A stretch of 64,000 nt of DNA, from positions 2,418,001 to 2,482,000 of the forward strand of contig NZ_CP085051.1 of NCBI RefSeq assembly GCF_020616335.1. The letters run 5' to 3'. Position numbers and translations under genes: made by a program. Positions 8,544-16,795 of the stretch are shown here, one piece after another (positions within the stretch are counted from its first letter, which is position 1; each line of letters begins with the position of its first letter). The notes under the pieces were generated by a model. It saw nothing but the letters and a program-made list of their open reading frames with translations. It was not told where the DNA came from and did no database searches. The stretch comes from Corynebacterium uberis. Lineage in GTDB: Bacteria; Actinomycetota; Actinomycetes; Mycobacteriales; Mycobacteriaceae.

Positions 8544-9734
8544 GTGCCACCTGCTTTGACTCGATCTGATCCTCAGTATCGGCGGGCCGCGCTGGCCATG
8601 CTGGCCGCCGGCCTTGCCACCTTCAACGCCCTCTACACCACGCAGGCAGTGCTGCCGACGTTCGTCGACGAGTTGGGGATTTCCCCCTCTACCGCCGCGC
8701 TGACAGTCTCCGCCACCACCGCGATGCTCGCCGCGTGCATCGTCCCCGCCTCGGTGCTCTCCGAGCGCTGGGGCCGCGGCCGCGTGCTCATCATCTCCGC
8801 GCTGCTGGGAACCGCCATCGGGCTGGCCCTGCCGTGGGTGCACTCGCCCGGCGCGCTCATCGCCGTGCGCGCCGTCCAAGGCGCCCTGCTCGCCGGCGTG
8901 CCCGCCGTGGCCATGACCTGGCTGTCCGAGGAGATCCACCCGCGGGACCTGGGGCGCGCGATGGGCATCTACATCGCCGGCAACACCGTCGGCGGTTTGA
9001 GCGGCCGCCTCATCCCCGCAGGTGTCCTCGAGATCGGGTCTTGGCGCTGGGCGCTAGGCACCTCGGCAGCCGTGGCGCTGGCCATGGCGATCATCCTCGC
9101 GCTCACGCTGCCGCGGCAACGCAACTTCCACCCCAAGCGCCTCCACCTGCGCCACGAACTGCGCGCCATGATCAACCACTGGTCACACCCCCGGGTCGCC
9201 GTCCTCTTCGCGGCCGCCTTCGCCGGCATGGGCACGTTCGTCTCCGTATACAACTACATGGGCTTCCGCATGGTTGAGACCTTCGGGCTCAGCGAGGGCC
9301 TGGTGGGCCTGGTCTTTGTCATGTACCTGTCCGGCACCTGGTCCTCCGCGCGCGCCGGGGCGATTGCCGAACGCATCGGCCGCGGCCCCGCCATGACCGC
9401 CGGAGCGGTAGGCATGCTCCTCGGCGTGCTCCTACTCGCCCCAGCACACCTGGGCTGCGTCCTGGCCGGACTGTTCCTCTTCACCGCCGCATTCTTTGTG
9501 CTGCACTCCACGGCGTCGAGCTGGATCGGCATCTCCGCCACCCGCGACCGCGCCGAAGCCTCCAGCATGTACCTGCTGAGCTACTACCTGGGCTCCTCGG
9601 TCGTCGGGTGGGCCTCCGGCCTGGTGCTGGGGCGCTGGCACTGGTGGGGACTCATCATCTGGCTGTGCGCGTGGTGCCTGGTGCTCATCTGCGGCTCCGG
9701 CGCGCTCACCGCAGTCTCCCGGCACCGCAGCTAG
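8544..9734 (+). CDS. Major facilitator superfamily transporter
   Basis: A 396-residue polytopic membrane protein with about 12 predicted helices. The MFS loop 2-3 motif appears as SERWGRGRVLI, and the second half shows the equivalent AERIGRGPAMT. The sequence TTQAVLPTFVDELGISPSTAAL resembles the YnfM/drug-efflux branch. It is likely a proton-driven exporter; the substrate is unknown. The GTG start at 8544 is preceded by TACGGT seven bases upstream, so a leaderless mRNA is likely; the longer open frame runs through the divergent neighbour. The stop codon touches a long hairpin made of two copies of the dispersed 16-base word. Confidence 0.88.
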   Translation: MPPALTRSDPQYRRAALAMLAAGLATFNALYTTQAVLPTFVDELGISPSTAALTVSATTAMLAACIVPASVLSERWGRGRVLIISALLGTAIGLALPWVHSPGALIAVRAVQGALLAGVPAVAMTWLSEEIHPRDLGRAMGIYIAGNTVGGLSGRLIPAGVLEIGSWRWALGTSAAVALAMAIILALTLPRQRNFHPKRLHLRHELRAMINHWSHPRVAVLFAAAFAGMGTFVSVYNYMGFRMVETFGLSEGLVGLVFVMYLSGTWSSARAGAIAERIGRGPAMTAGAVGMLLGVLLLAPAHLGCVLAGLFLFTAAFFVLHSTASSWIGISATRDRAEASSMYLLSYYLGSSVVGWASGLVLGRWHWWGLIIWLCAWCLVLICGSGALTAVSRHRS

Positions 9735-9810
9735 CTTATCGACGCCCCCGCGCCGCCGCCTGCCCGCCCGCACGGGTGCAGGAAGGGAGGGGGCGGGGGC
9801 GTCGAGAAGC
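9734..9810 (+). terminator. Hairpin built from two inverted copies of the 16-base word
   Basis: The left arm starts with an exact GCTTATCGACGCCCCC (9734-9749) and the right arm ends with GGGGGCGTCGAGAAGC (9795-9810, one mismatch). The arms pair over 18 bases with one mismatch around a C/G-rich loop. It begins at the last base of the MFS stop codon and can serve as a terminator. The left arm is one of the seven exact copies of the word. Confidence 0.7.
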
Positions 9811-9859
9811 GGGAACGCTGGGGTGCTGGGGGAATTAGTCCGATTATTGCCGGATCATT

Positions 9860-11533
9860 ATGGCGACTACCCTCATGACCATGGCAGACGTCGCAGCACC
9901 CGAGTCCTCCCGCCGCTCCTGGCACCGCCGAGCGAGCCGACCGGTGACCATCTGGATGGTGATCTTTGTCCTGGTGGGACTGTCCCACGTGGGCATACCC
10001 AACTACAGGTGGGTCCTCATCCACATCTTCACCCTCGGGATCGTGGCCAACTCCATCGTCGTGTGGTCCCAGCACTTCACCGAACGCTTCCTCCACCACC
10101 GACTCGACGACTCCGCACGCCCCGCACAGCTGCGCAAGATCGCCCTGCTCAACGTCGGCGCCGTGGTCACCCTAGCCGGCCAAGTCGCCCAGGACATGCT
10201 GGACTGGCACTGGATAATCACCCAGGTCGGCGCGACGCTCGTGGGCCTGGCCATGGCCTGGCATGCGGGATCGCTCATCGCCCAGCTGCGCGCCGCCGGA
10301 CCCGAAGGCCGCGCCGCGCGCCTGGCGCCGGCCGCCGTGGCCTACGTCTTTTCCTCGCTGTGCCTCGTCGCCGGAGGCACACTGGGGGCGCTGCTCGCCC
10401 GCTGGGACACGGGCACCCTGCACGACCAGCTCATGCAGGCCCACCTGATAGTCAACGTGCTCGGATTTGTGGGCCTCGCCGCCGCGGGCTCCCTCCTGGT
10501 GCTCTTCCCGGCGATGTGGCGCTCCAACGCCTTCTTCCCCCGACCCCAAATGGTCTTGGTCACCATGGCCGCCGCCGTCACCGTGGCAGCCGTGGCTGCT
10601 TCCTGCGGCTGGGCAGCCGTCACCGCGGCCGGATTGGCGGTCTATGGTCTGGCTTGGTTAGCGTGCGGAGTTCACTGGACACGCGTGGCACTGCGGGCAG
10701 GAGCGCAGAAGGCAAATTATGCGTCACTGTCCGCCCTGTTTGCCGTCGCCTGGCTGGTCGTATTGGTGGCCATTTTCGCCGTGAACGTGGCCCGCGAAGG
10801 CGCCCACGCCCCGCTGCCAACCACCGCACTTCTGGTGGGCTTCGGCGGGCAATTATTGCTGGGTGTGATGAGTTATTTGTTGCCAACCACGATGCGCAGG
10901 CGCAGCGCATTTGGGTTGCGCGAGACCTATCGCGCCGGTTTGTTGCGAGTCACGCTGATTAATGGGGGTTTGATTGTGTGGCGGCTAGCAGATTATTCAT
11001 GGCTGAAGGTCGCCGCATCCATTGTCTGTTTTGCCGCCCTGGTGGCCTTTCTGCCTTTGCTTATCCGCGCAGTTCGCGCCCAGACCCGCCCAGGCGCCCA
11101 AGCAGGCGCGGATGTCCGACCGGAAATCCCGAGCGCCCGCGGGGGGAGCGGACAGGTCGCCCTGGGCCTGGCACTGCTCGCCCTGCTCGTCGCCTGCTTC
11201 GGCGGACTCACCGGCCCCAGCAGCAACTCGGGCCCGGCCGCAGGACCCGCCGGCAACGGCCCCAAGCAGGTCATCGACGTCACCGCCGGCGACATGGTCT
11301 TCGAGCCCGCCAGCGTCCACGTCGCCCGCGGCACCCACGTGGTGGTCAAAGTGCGCAACACCGACAAAACCGTCCACGACCTGCGGTTACGCAGCGGCCT
11401 GGACACCGGGCGGATCAACCCCGGCAAGACCGTCGAGCTCGACGCTGGGGTCATCGACGAGTCCCTCGCCGGCTGGTGCACCATCGCCGGACACCACACC
11501 CGGGGCATGACTTTTGACATCATCGTGGACTAG
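9860..11533 (+). CDS. Polytopic membrane protein with C-terminal cupredoxin domain
   Basis: A 557-residue protein. Residues 30-420 hold about ten to twelve membrane helices with several conserved His positions (LSHVGIPNYRW, HIFTLG, WSQHFTERF, WHAGSL), resembling the membrane module found in front of multicopper oxidases of corynebacteria. After another helix, residues about 455-557 form one cupredoxin domain; its HDL plus CTIAGHHTRGM cluster supplies the His, Cys, His and Met expected at a type-1 copper site. No further oxidase domains follow: the protein stops directly after the cupredoxin. The 10.6-11.1 kb stretch is locally less GC-rich. It may be a shortened derivative of the membrane-multicopper oxidase fusion. 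Function is uncertain. Confidence 0.6.
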   Translation: MATTLMTMADVAAPESSRRSWHRRASRPVTIWMVIFVLVGLSHVGIPNYRWVLIHIFTLGIVANSIVVWSQHFTERFLHHRLDDSARPAQLRKIALLNVGAVVTLAGQVAQDMLDWHWIITQVGATLVGLAMAWHAGSLIAQLRAAGPEGRAARLAPAAVAYVFSSLCLVAGGTLGALLARWDTGTLHDQLMQAHLIVNVLGFVGLAAAGSLLVLFPAMWRSNAFFPRPQMVLVTMAAAVTVAAVAASCGWAAVTAAGLAVYGLAWLACGVHWTRVALRAGAQKANYASLSALFAVAWLVVLVAIFAVNVAREGAHAPLPTTALLVGFGGQLLLGVMSYLLPTTMRRRSAFGLRETYRAGLLRVTLINGGLIVWRLADYSWLKVAASIVCFAALVAFLPLLIRAVRAQTRPGAQAGADVRPEIPSARGGSGQVALGLALLALLVACFGGLTGPSSNSGPAAGPAGNGPKQVIDVTAGDMVFEPASVHVARGTHVVVKVRNTDKTVHDLRLRSGLDTGRINPGKTVELDAGVIDESLAGWCTIAGHHTRGMTFDIIVD

Positions 11534-11717
11534 CGCGGCCTCCGTGCCCGTATCCAGCCGACCCACCCGCCGGCATCCACTGGCCGCTTCAACCCTGCCT
11601 GCGCCAGCCCGGAAGGTATGGTTAAGGGCGATACGGTGACCTTCGCCGTGGCCGGGTAATTTCCCGCCACCGGGCCACATGCCGGCATAGCCACACTCAG
11701 ACAAGGACAGGAAGACC

Positions 11718-12350
11718 ATGGGAATCCTCTCACTGCTGCGCAAGAACCGCCGCCGCGCCAAAGCCGAGATCAAAGCGGCGAGCACTCGCGCTAAGGCGGA
11801 AGTGAAGTCACGCTCCAAGGCGCACGCCCGGCAGGCGAAACTCTTAGCCCGCCAAGAAAAAGGCTTACTTAAAGCTGAACAAAAAGGATTGAAAGCAAAG
11901 CGCAAGCACGAGCGCGCAATGGCAAACACCCGAGTTGCCGAACTGAAAGCCGGACGCTTTAATGCCGGTAATGTGCGACGTTGGCTGGGCGCTGCACGCT
12001 TGATCACCCCCATTGCCCTTCCCCTGGTTTACCGACTGATCACCATGGGACAAGAACGCGTCAATGAGGCCCGCGCCCACAAATACGGGGTCAGCGCAGA
12101 TCAACTGGCCGCGTTTGCAGGCCACGGCGCACCCCAGAAGGCACGGATCGCGGGAATCAGGAACTCTTTGGACAAAGCGACGCTTCCCGCGGGCTTCATC
12201 AAGGACGTCAAAGCGCGACTCGCAGAACTTGATGCGGCCACTGATAACGCCGAATACATGACTGCGCAGCAACGACGCCGCGCACACGAAGGCATCTCGC
12301 GCGACATCGACCAGCTTACTGGCCAGATTCAGGACAAACTACGGGGCTAA
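11718..12350 (+). CDS. DUF6474 family protein
   Basis: A 210-residue protein conserved in Corynebacterium, function unknown. Residues 1-75 are Lys/Arg/Ala-rich and likely coiled coil, residues about 97-112 are hydrophobic (LITPIALPLVYRLITM), and the C-terminal half is helical. The charge pattern could suit binding to membrane or nucleic acid, but nothing in the sequence proves it. The ATG follows an AGGA ribosome binding site. The first half is less GC-rich than its neighbours. A hairpin at 12473-12497 probably ends the transcript. Confidence 0.7.
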   Translation: MGILSLLRKNRRRAKAEIKAASTRAKAEVKSRSKAHARQAKLLARQEKGLLKAEQKGLKAKRKHERAMANTRVAELKAGRFNAGNVRRWLGAARLITPIALPLVYRLITMGQERVNEARAHKYGVSADQLAAFAGHGAPQKARIAGIRNSLDKATLPAGFIKDVKARLAELDAATDNAEYMTAQQRRRAHEGISRDIDQLTGQIQDKLRG

Positions 12351-12763
12351 TTAGCTCCCTTCCGGGGCACCGAAGAAGGGGTATCCGTTACCCCCGTTAC
12401 TACCCCAGTGGGAGTTAGTCGGCGTAGTCGGTTGCGCACATCACGGGGGCGATTCCAGGCTTCTGCTCCCTTAGGTCCCCCCGAAACGGGGGGACCTTCT
12501 TCATACCCCCATTGTGTAGACTGTAAGGCAAGGGTTTAGTCCAAAAAACACTTCCTACCAGGGGTTAAGTCAATTCGTTATCAAACTGAGTCCTTATTCA
12601 CCCCTCATGTAAACAAGGCATGGGGCAACCGTGTTAATTAAATCTTGGCGATTCGTTAGTCAAGAATAGAAGATCGATGTACCATAGCGGCCAGCAGGAG
12701 GTCACGGTTAATGGGGCGTACCGAGCCACCGTGACACAGTAGGATTCAGAAGGAACGACAATC
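12351..12763. other. 413-base non-coding gap between DUF6474 and lsr2
   Basis: I see no gene here. The first half holds a terminator hairpin (12473-12497). The second half (about 12510-12700) is AT-rich for this genome and probably carries the lsr2 promoter; TTGGCG near 12644 and TAGAAG 16 bases later are weak candidates. AT-rich DNA is the usual target of Lsr2, so autoregulation is plausible. Confidence 0.5.
12473..12497 (+). terminator. Terminator after DUF6474
   Basis: Perfect 11-base stem AGGTCCCCCCG / CGGGGGGACCT with an AAA loop, followed by TCTTC. Confidence 0.7.
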
Positions 12764-13102
12764 ATGGCACGTAAGGAAATCACTCAGTACTTCGACGACC
12801 TGGACGACACCCCGCTGGAGGGCAACGAGGTGAACGTCATCCGCTTCGGCTTCGACGGAACGGATTACATCATCGACCTCTCCAGCGAGAATGCGGATAA
12901 GTTCCGCGCCGCCCTGGCCCCCTACCTCAAGGTGGCCCGCAAGCACACCAATCACGCATCTGGACGCCGCAACTCCGGCGCTGCCCGCAACAGCCGTGCC
13001 CGTGAGATCCGCCAGTGGGCGCAGGACCAGGGCAAGAACATTGCCAACCGCGGCAAGATCCCCTCTGAGGTCATCGAGGCCTACAACCAGGCACATCAGT
13101 AA
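12764..13102 (+). CDS. lsr2: Lsr2 family nucleoid-associated protein
   Basis: A 112-residue Lsr2, the actinobacterial H-NS analogue that bridges DNA and silences AT-rich, often horizontally acquired genes. The N-terminal dimerisation domain (FDDLDDTPLEGNEVNVIRFGFDG, shown in parts) and the C-terminal DNA-binding domain (AREIRQWAQDQG, PSEVIEAY) are intact. The AT-hook-like core reads ANRGKIP, so the usual RGR is RGK. The start follows an AGAAGGA ribosome binding site. The gene stands alone between two terminators. Confidence 0.93.
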   Translation: MARKEITQYFDDLDDTPLEGNEVNVIRFGFDGTDYIIDLSSENADKFRAALAPYLKVARKHTNHASGRRNSGAARNSRAREIRQWAQDQGKNIANRGKIPSEVIEAYNQAHQ

Positions 13103-13134
13103 GCCATAACGCCCGCTAGGGCGCAGGCACACAC

Positions 13135-13171
13135 GCGAGGGCCCCTCCTGATGCACAGGAGGGGCCCTCGC
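13135..13171 (+). terminator. Strong terminator between lsr2 and hrrA
   Basis: Perfect 16-base stem (13135-13150 with 13156-13171) and five-base loop ATGCA. It sits between convergent genes and may serve both strands. Confidence 0.8.
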
Positions 13172-13240
13172 TGCCGCCACGGTCTGCCATGGGATGGCCC
13201 CGCGGTCCGGGGCTCTTTCCGGGGGAGCGCTGATGCGAGC

Positions 13241-13891
13241 CTAGATCACGCCCTGGTCGCGCGCCGCCGCCACCGCCGACGTCCGGGAGCGCACGCCCAA
13301 CTTGTCATAAATGTGGACAAGATGAGACTTGACGGTCGCTTCTGAAAGCATCAATTCCTGACCAATCTGCCGGTTGGAATTGCCCTCTGAGACTAAAGTC
13401 AGCACTTCTAGTTCTCGCGGGGTCAGAGAAGTGCGCGGGGTACGCACACGAGTCATCAACCGATCCGCCACCATTGGCGATAACGCGGAGTCTCCCTCCG
13501 CCGCGGAACGAACCGCCGCAATAAGTTCAGCCGGCGGCGCATCCTTGAGCAGATAACCCACCGCGCCGGCCTCAATCGCACCGAGGATATCGGCATCCGT
13601 ATCGTAGTTAGTGACCACCAAAACCTTCGGTGGGTGCGCCATCGCAGATTTAATTGCGCGCGTCGCCTCCGCCCCAGTTGTCACCTTGGTGCCCTCTACG
13701 CCCGGACCGAAACGCAGATCCATGAGGATGACGTCAATACCGCCCGCGTAGGCGGCGGAAATCGCAGCGTCAGCTGTGGCCACCTCCCCAATGACTTCGA
13801 TGTCCTCAGCGCTGTCAAGAATGGCGCGCAGACCCATTCTCACGATTTCATGATCATCGGCGAGTAGTACGCGGATGGTGTTCCTGGCCAT
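13241..13891 (-). CDS. hrrA: NarL/LuxR-type response regulator, HrrA-like
   Basis: A 216-residue response regulator. The receiver has the acidic pair in LLADDHE, phospho-acceptor Asp58 in LMDLRFGPG, and Lys in YLLKDAPP. The stretch DLRFGPGVEGTKVTTGAEAT is longer than in most NarL proteins and matches C. glutamicum HrrA as I recall it. The C-terminal LuxR HTH is SNRQIGQELMLSEATVKSHL. HrrA is the heme-responsive regulator that activates heme oxygenase and respiratory genes and represses heme synthesis. It lies downstream of its kinase gene on the same strand. The start follows a GGAAAGGA site. Confidence 0.8.
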   Translation of the reverse strand: MARNTIRVLLADDHEIVRMGLRAILDSAEDIEVIGEVATADAAISAAYAGGIDVILMDLRFGPGVEGTKVTTGAEATRAIKSAMAHPPKVLVVTNYDTDADILGAIEAGAVGYLLKDAPPAELIAAVRSAAEGDSALSPMVADRLMTRVRTPRTSLTPRELEVLTLVSEGNSNRQIGQELMLSEATVKSHLVHIYDKLGVRSRTSAVAAARDQGVI

Positions 13892-14003
13892 GAACCGGCG
13901 TCCTTTCCTTGGCTTGATGCGCTACCTTCAGCGCGGCGGTTCTCATCCATCTTAGGCGGCAAAACTTTATTACTGTCACCTAACTCGCAGTTCAGTGTAG
14001 CGA

Positions 14004-15263
14004 CTATCCAACCGCCTGGGAAGACCCCTCCCCCAAAGGTACGCACACGGAAATGGCCGTGCCGGACCCCGGAGACGATTCGATGATGAACTGCCCACCA
14101 ATCTCGCTGGCGCGCCGCCGCATGGCCGAAAGGCCCACATGGCCCAATCCGGCCGGGCGGGCCTCCACCTGTTCGGGATCAAACCCGCATCCATTATCCA
14201 CAACATCCATACGCACCTCATCGGGGGCATAACTGACCGTAATGCGCCCACGCGTTGCGCCCGAATGTTTGACCATATTGCCCACCGCCCCCTGGGCAAT
14301 GCGCAGCAGGGCGGCCTCGATCTTCATGGGCAGGGCGAACTCCTCACCCTCCGAATCGACCTCAATATCCACCTCCGCGGTGGCACCGAAACTATCCGCG
14401 GCACGCTGGAGGGCATCATGCAGGGAATTCTTCTCCAACGCGGCCGGCTGCAACGCCGCGATCATCGCCCGGGCCTCGCCCAAATTGTCTGACGCCGTCT
14501 GCCGAGCCTGATCGATGCGGCGGCGCACGGGCTCCGTCGCGGCGTCGGAAAGGTGCAAAGCCGCCAGGTCCCGCTCGGCGGCATGCAGCAACATCTGGAT
14601 GCTGGACAACCCCTGGGCGACCGTGTCATGAATCTCATGGGCGATGCGCTGGCGCTCAGCGGCAATGCCGGCCGCATGCTCCGACTGCGCCAGCTGACCC
14701 CGCGTGACCATCAGCTCATCAATGAGCACCTGACGCTCCTGGCTGACCTGCCACAACTTGCTAAACGAATAGTAGATGGCCACCATCACCAGCGCCGAAA
14801 TCGCCGGGCCCATCACCCCGCCAACAGTCAGATCCGGCAGCTGCACCGCAAACGAAACCAAGGTGGACACCACCACCGCGATGACACCCCGGTAATCGTC
14901 AAGCACCCGCAAATACACGTAATACAGCGGCAAGATGAGATAGATGCCAATATCCGTCACCGGCACCATGGCCAACCACAAGCCACTCAGGCAGGCAATC
15001 CACGCCCACTGCGCCGGCGGCGCCCACTGCTCCCACAGGTTCGACCCAAAGAAATAGATAAACCCAAACATCGCGCTGAGCAGCAGATTGAGCACCGCGT
15101 TGGACAGGTCCAGGCGCAGCGAGGACGCAATCACCACCACCAGAATCACCGAGGTGAGGATGTGAATGCCGTTTTGCAGACTCGCCTCGCCGGGACGAAT
15201 GTGCCCGACCTCCGCACGAGGGGCGTCGTCAGCCATCACATCCGGGCCATGGGAAGTATCCAT
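14004..15263 (-). CDS. hrrS: Sensor histidine kinase, HrrS-like
   Basis: A 419-residue kinase with about five to six N-terminal membrane helices (residues 30-170) and almost no extracytoplasmic domain, as in heme sensors that detect the ligand within the membrane. The dimerisation box is AERQRIAHEIHDTVAQGLS with phospho-acceptor His212 (HisKA_3 type), followed by the ATPase motifs MVDVVDNGCGFD-like DVVDNGCGFDPE and GLGHVGLSAMRRR. The ATG at 15263 is chosen because TAGACT lies eight bases upstream, suggesting a leaderless start. It is paired with the HrrA-like regulator, 112 bases downstream. Assignment to HrrS rests mainly on the partner. Confidence 0.78.
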   Translation of the reverse strand: MDTSHGPDVMADDAPRAEVGHIRPGEASLQNGIHILTSVILVVVIASSLRLDLSNAVLNLLLSAMFGFIYFFGSNLWEQWAPPAQWAWIACLSGLWLAMVPVTDIGIYLILPLYYVYLRVLDDYRGVIAVVVSTLVSFAVQLPDLTVGGVMGPAISALVMVAIYYSFSKLWQVSQERQVLIDELMVTRGQLAQSEHAAGIAAERQRIAHEIHDTVAQGLSSIQMLLHAAERDLAALHLSDAATEPVRRRIDQARQTASDNLGEARAMIAALQPAALEKNSLHDALQRAADSFGATAEVDIEVDSEGEEFALPMKIEAALLRIAQGAVGNMVKHSGATRGRITVSYAPDEVRMDVVDNGCGFDPEQVEARPAGLGHVGLSAMRRRASEIGGQFIIESSPGSGTAISVCVPLGEGSSQAVG

Positions 15264-15372
15264 GGCCTTTAAGTCTAGCCTTCCCCGCCCGCCCGGCCGC
15301 ATCCCCCAATTCGCGCGGCCCGCTCTGCCTTCCGACCTAGGTCTTGGCCTGGGTCCCGCCCTAGATCCCGCC

Positions 15373-16026
15373 CTAGATCGAGTAGTCCGCCGGCGGGGTG
15401 GACAACACCTGCCGCGCCAAATCCCGGGCGGTGACCAACGGGGCCGTATCCCGCATCAGCCGGGATCCCGCGATGCCACCGTCGAGGAAGATGAGCAGCT
15501 GCGCGGCCTGCGTCGCGCTGGGGTACCCATTCTTCTCATTGAGCAGCGCAGTGAGTGTGTCTTGACACCAGCGGCGGTGGGCCATGACGGCGTCGACGAT
15601 CCCCTGCTCCGCATCGGTCTCCGGCTTGGGGTATTCGCTGTCCGCATTCTGGAAATGCGATCCGCGATAGTTCTGTGCCGGAAGTTCCTCAATGCACTGG
15701 TCAAAGAAGGCCAGGATTTTCTCCTCAGGAGCATGTAATCCGGCGACGCGCTGCGCCCAGGCTTCCCGCCATTGTTCATCGAGGCGCTGAACATAAGCCA
15801 TAACCAATGCGTCTTTGGACCCAAAGAGTGAATATAAAGACGCTTTGGCTACGTCTGCTTCCCGCAGTATGCGGTCAATGCCAATGACCCGAATGCCCTC
15901 AGTAGTAAACAGCTGGGTGGCGCTGGCCAGCAGGCGCTCCCGCGGGCTGGGCCGCGACCGCCGCCGCGAGCCCGCTTTGGCGGCTGCTCGCTTGCGGGGC
16001 CCTGTGGTGGAGCTGCTGGTGGTCAC
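15373..16026 (-). CDS. mcbR: TetR-type repressor McbR (methionine/cysteine regulon)
   Basis: A 217-residue TetR regulator that closely follows C. glutamicum McbR as I recall it: a basic N-terminus, then RLLASATQLFTTEGIRVIGI, the HTH DRILREADVAKASLYSLFGS, and the C-terminal SAPPADYSI-like end (STPPADYSI). McbR represses sulfur-assimilation and methionine/cysteine genes, with S-adenosylhomocysteine as the releasing ligand. A candidate McbR box (TAGAC-N6-GTCCG) lies about 160 bases upstream, consistent with autoregulation. Confidence 0.85.
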   Translation of the reverse strand: MTTSSSTTGPRKRAAAKAGSRRRSRPSPRERLLASATQLFTTEGIRVIGIDRILREADVAKASLYSLFGSKDALVMAYVQRLDEQWREAWAQRVAGLHAPEEKILAFFDQCIEELPAQNYRGSHFQNADSEYPKPETDAEQGIVDAVMAHRRWCQDTLTALLNEKNGYPSATQAAQLLIFLDGGIAGSRLMRDTAPLVTARDLARQVLSTPPADYSI

Positions 16027-16181
16027 TGGCCCTGACCGTCCTTTCCCGTCGGGTTATTGCTTATCGACGCCACGGCGCCGGCGCTGGTGCACCCGCACAC
16101 GGTGCGCGGGCGGCACAGGCATCGGTTGCGCGGGCGACCTGACGGGGCCGCCGGCGAGCGTGGCAGTGCACACGCCCATAA

Positions 16182-16197
16182 TAGACAACCCGGTCCG
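16182..16197 (-). promoter_or_regulatory. Candidate McbR operator
   Basis: TAGAC-AACCCG-GTCCG matches the McbR consensus TAGAC-N6-GTCTA at eight of ten fixed bases. It overlaps a TATTAT-type -10 region on the minus strand, in front of mcbR. Confidence 0.5.
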
Positions 16198-16254
16198 TTT
16201 GAACTAGTTCGGCCAGACTACGTGTGCGGATTCCACCCCTGCACAATGCACAAA

Positions 16255-16291
16255 CGCCCACGGGGGCTGCCGTGCGGCATGCCCGTGGGCG
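16255..16291 (-). terminator. Terminator of the GlsB-like gene
   Basis: 10-base stem CGCCCACGGG / CCCGTGGGCG with a 17-base loop, followed on the minus strand by TTTGTG. Confidence 0.65.
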
Positions 16292-16352
16292 TGCGAGTGA
16301 CACAGTCCTAGCCGTGGGACCCAGCAGGATCCCTTGGCCCAGGAGAGGTGTC

Positions 16353-16619
16353 TTACTTCTTCTTGGTGAAGAACTGGTAGATGGTCAGCAGGATCACCGC
16401 ACCCAGGAGGCAGGTGAGGAAGCTGAAGAACTTCCCGGCGCCTTCAACGTCTACGCCGAAAGCTCCGAGTAGGAAGCCACCGATCAAACCGCCGACGACG
16501 CCAACGACGATGTTGAGCAGCAGGCCCTGCTGGGCGTTGGTGCCCTTGATCATGGATGCAACCCAGCCGGCGAGGCCGCCGATGACAATCCAGCCGATGA
16601 GACCGAGTCCAAGTGACAT
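16353..16619 (-). CDS. GlsB/YeaQ/YmgE family stress-response membrane protein
   Basis: An 88-residue Gly-rich protein with three hydrophobic segments (LGLIGWIVIGGLAGWVAS, LLNIVVGVVGGLIGGFLLG and a C-terminal FLTCLLGAVILLTIYQF) and a KKK end. This is the layout of transglycosylase-associated/GlsB proteins, which are induced in envelope or general stress in several bacteria; the molecular role is unknown. It is followed upstream on the same strand by a universal stress protein gene, which fits a stress role. Confidence 0.85.
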   Translation of the reverse strand: MSLGLGLIGWIVIGGLAGWVASMIKGTNAQQGLLLNIVVGVVGGLIGGFLLGAFGVDVEGAGKFFSFLTCLLGAVILLTIYQFFTKKK

Positions 16620-16795
16620 TGTTTTCTTCTTTCTAGTTCACAGGCCGTCCGACGCGACCCACTCAATAACCTAGGGTAGGCAGTTATAGGCGCGCGTCAA
16701 GGTTCGCCAATGGTGCCAGCCATTTTTTAATGGAATTGTTATCCCCGTACTGGCAGAATGCTGCGAATCTGTGGCCTATGCCACCGGCGGAAGGG

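Larger units (their letters stand above)
16027..16352. other. 326-base gap between mcbR and the GlsB-like gene
   Basis: No gene seen. It contains a partial copy of the dispersed word (GCTTATCGACGCC, 16059-16071), the McbR-like box at 16182-16197, a palindrome GAACTAGTTC near 16200, and the terminator of the GlsB-like gene (16255-16291). Confidence 0.6.

Noticed and set aside
12351..12763. A structural RNA such as tmRNA or 6C RNA before lsr2
   Set aside because: No tmRNA tag frame or acceptor stem, and no paired C-rich loops of the 6C type; the hairpin there is a plain terminator.
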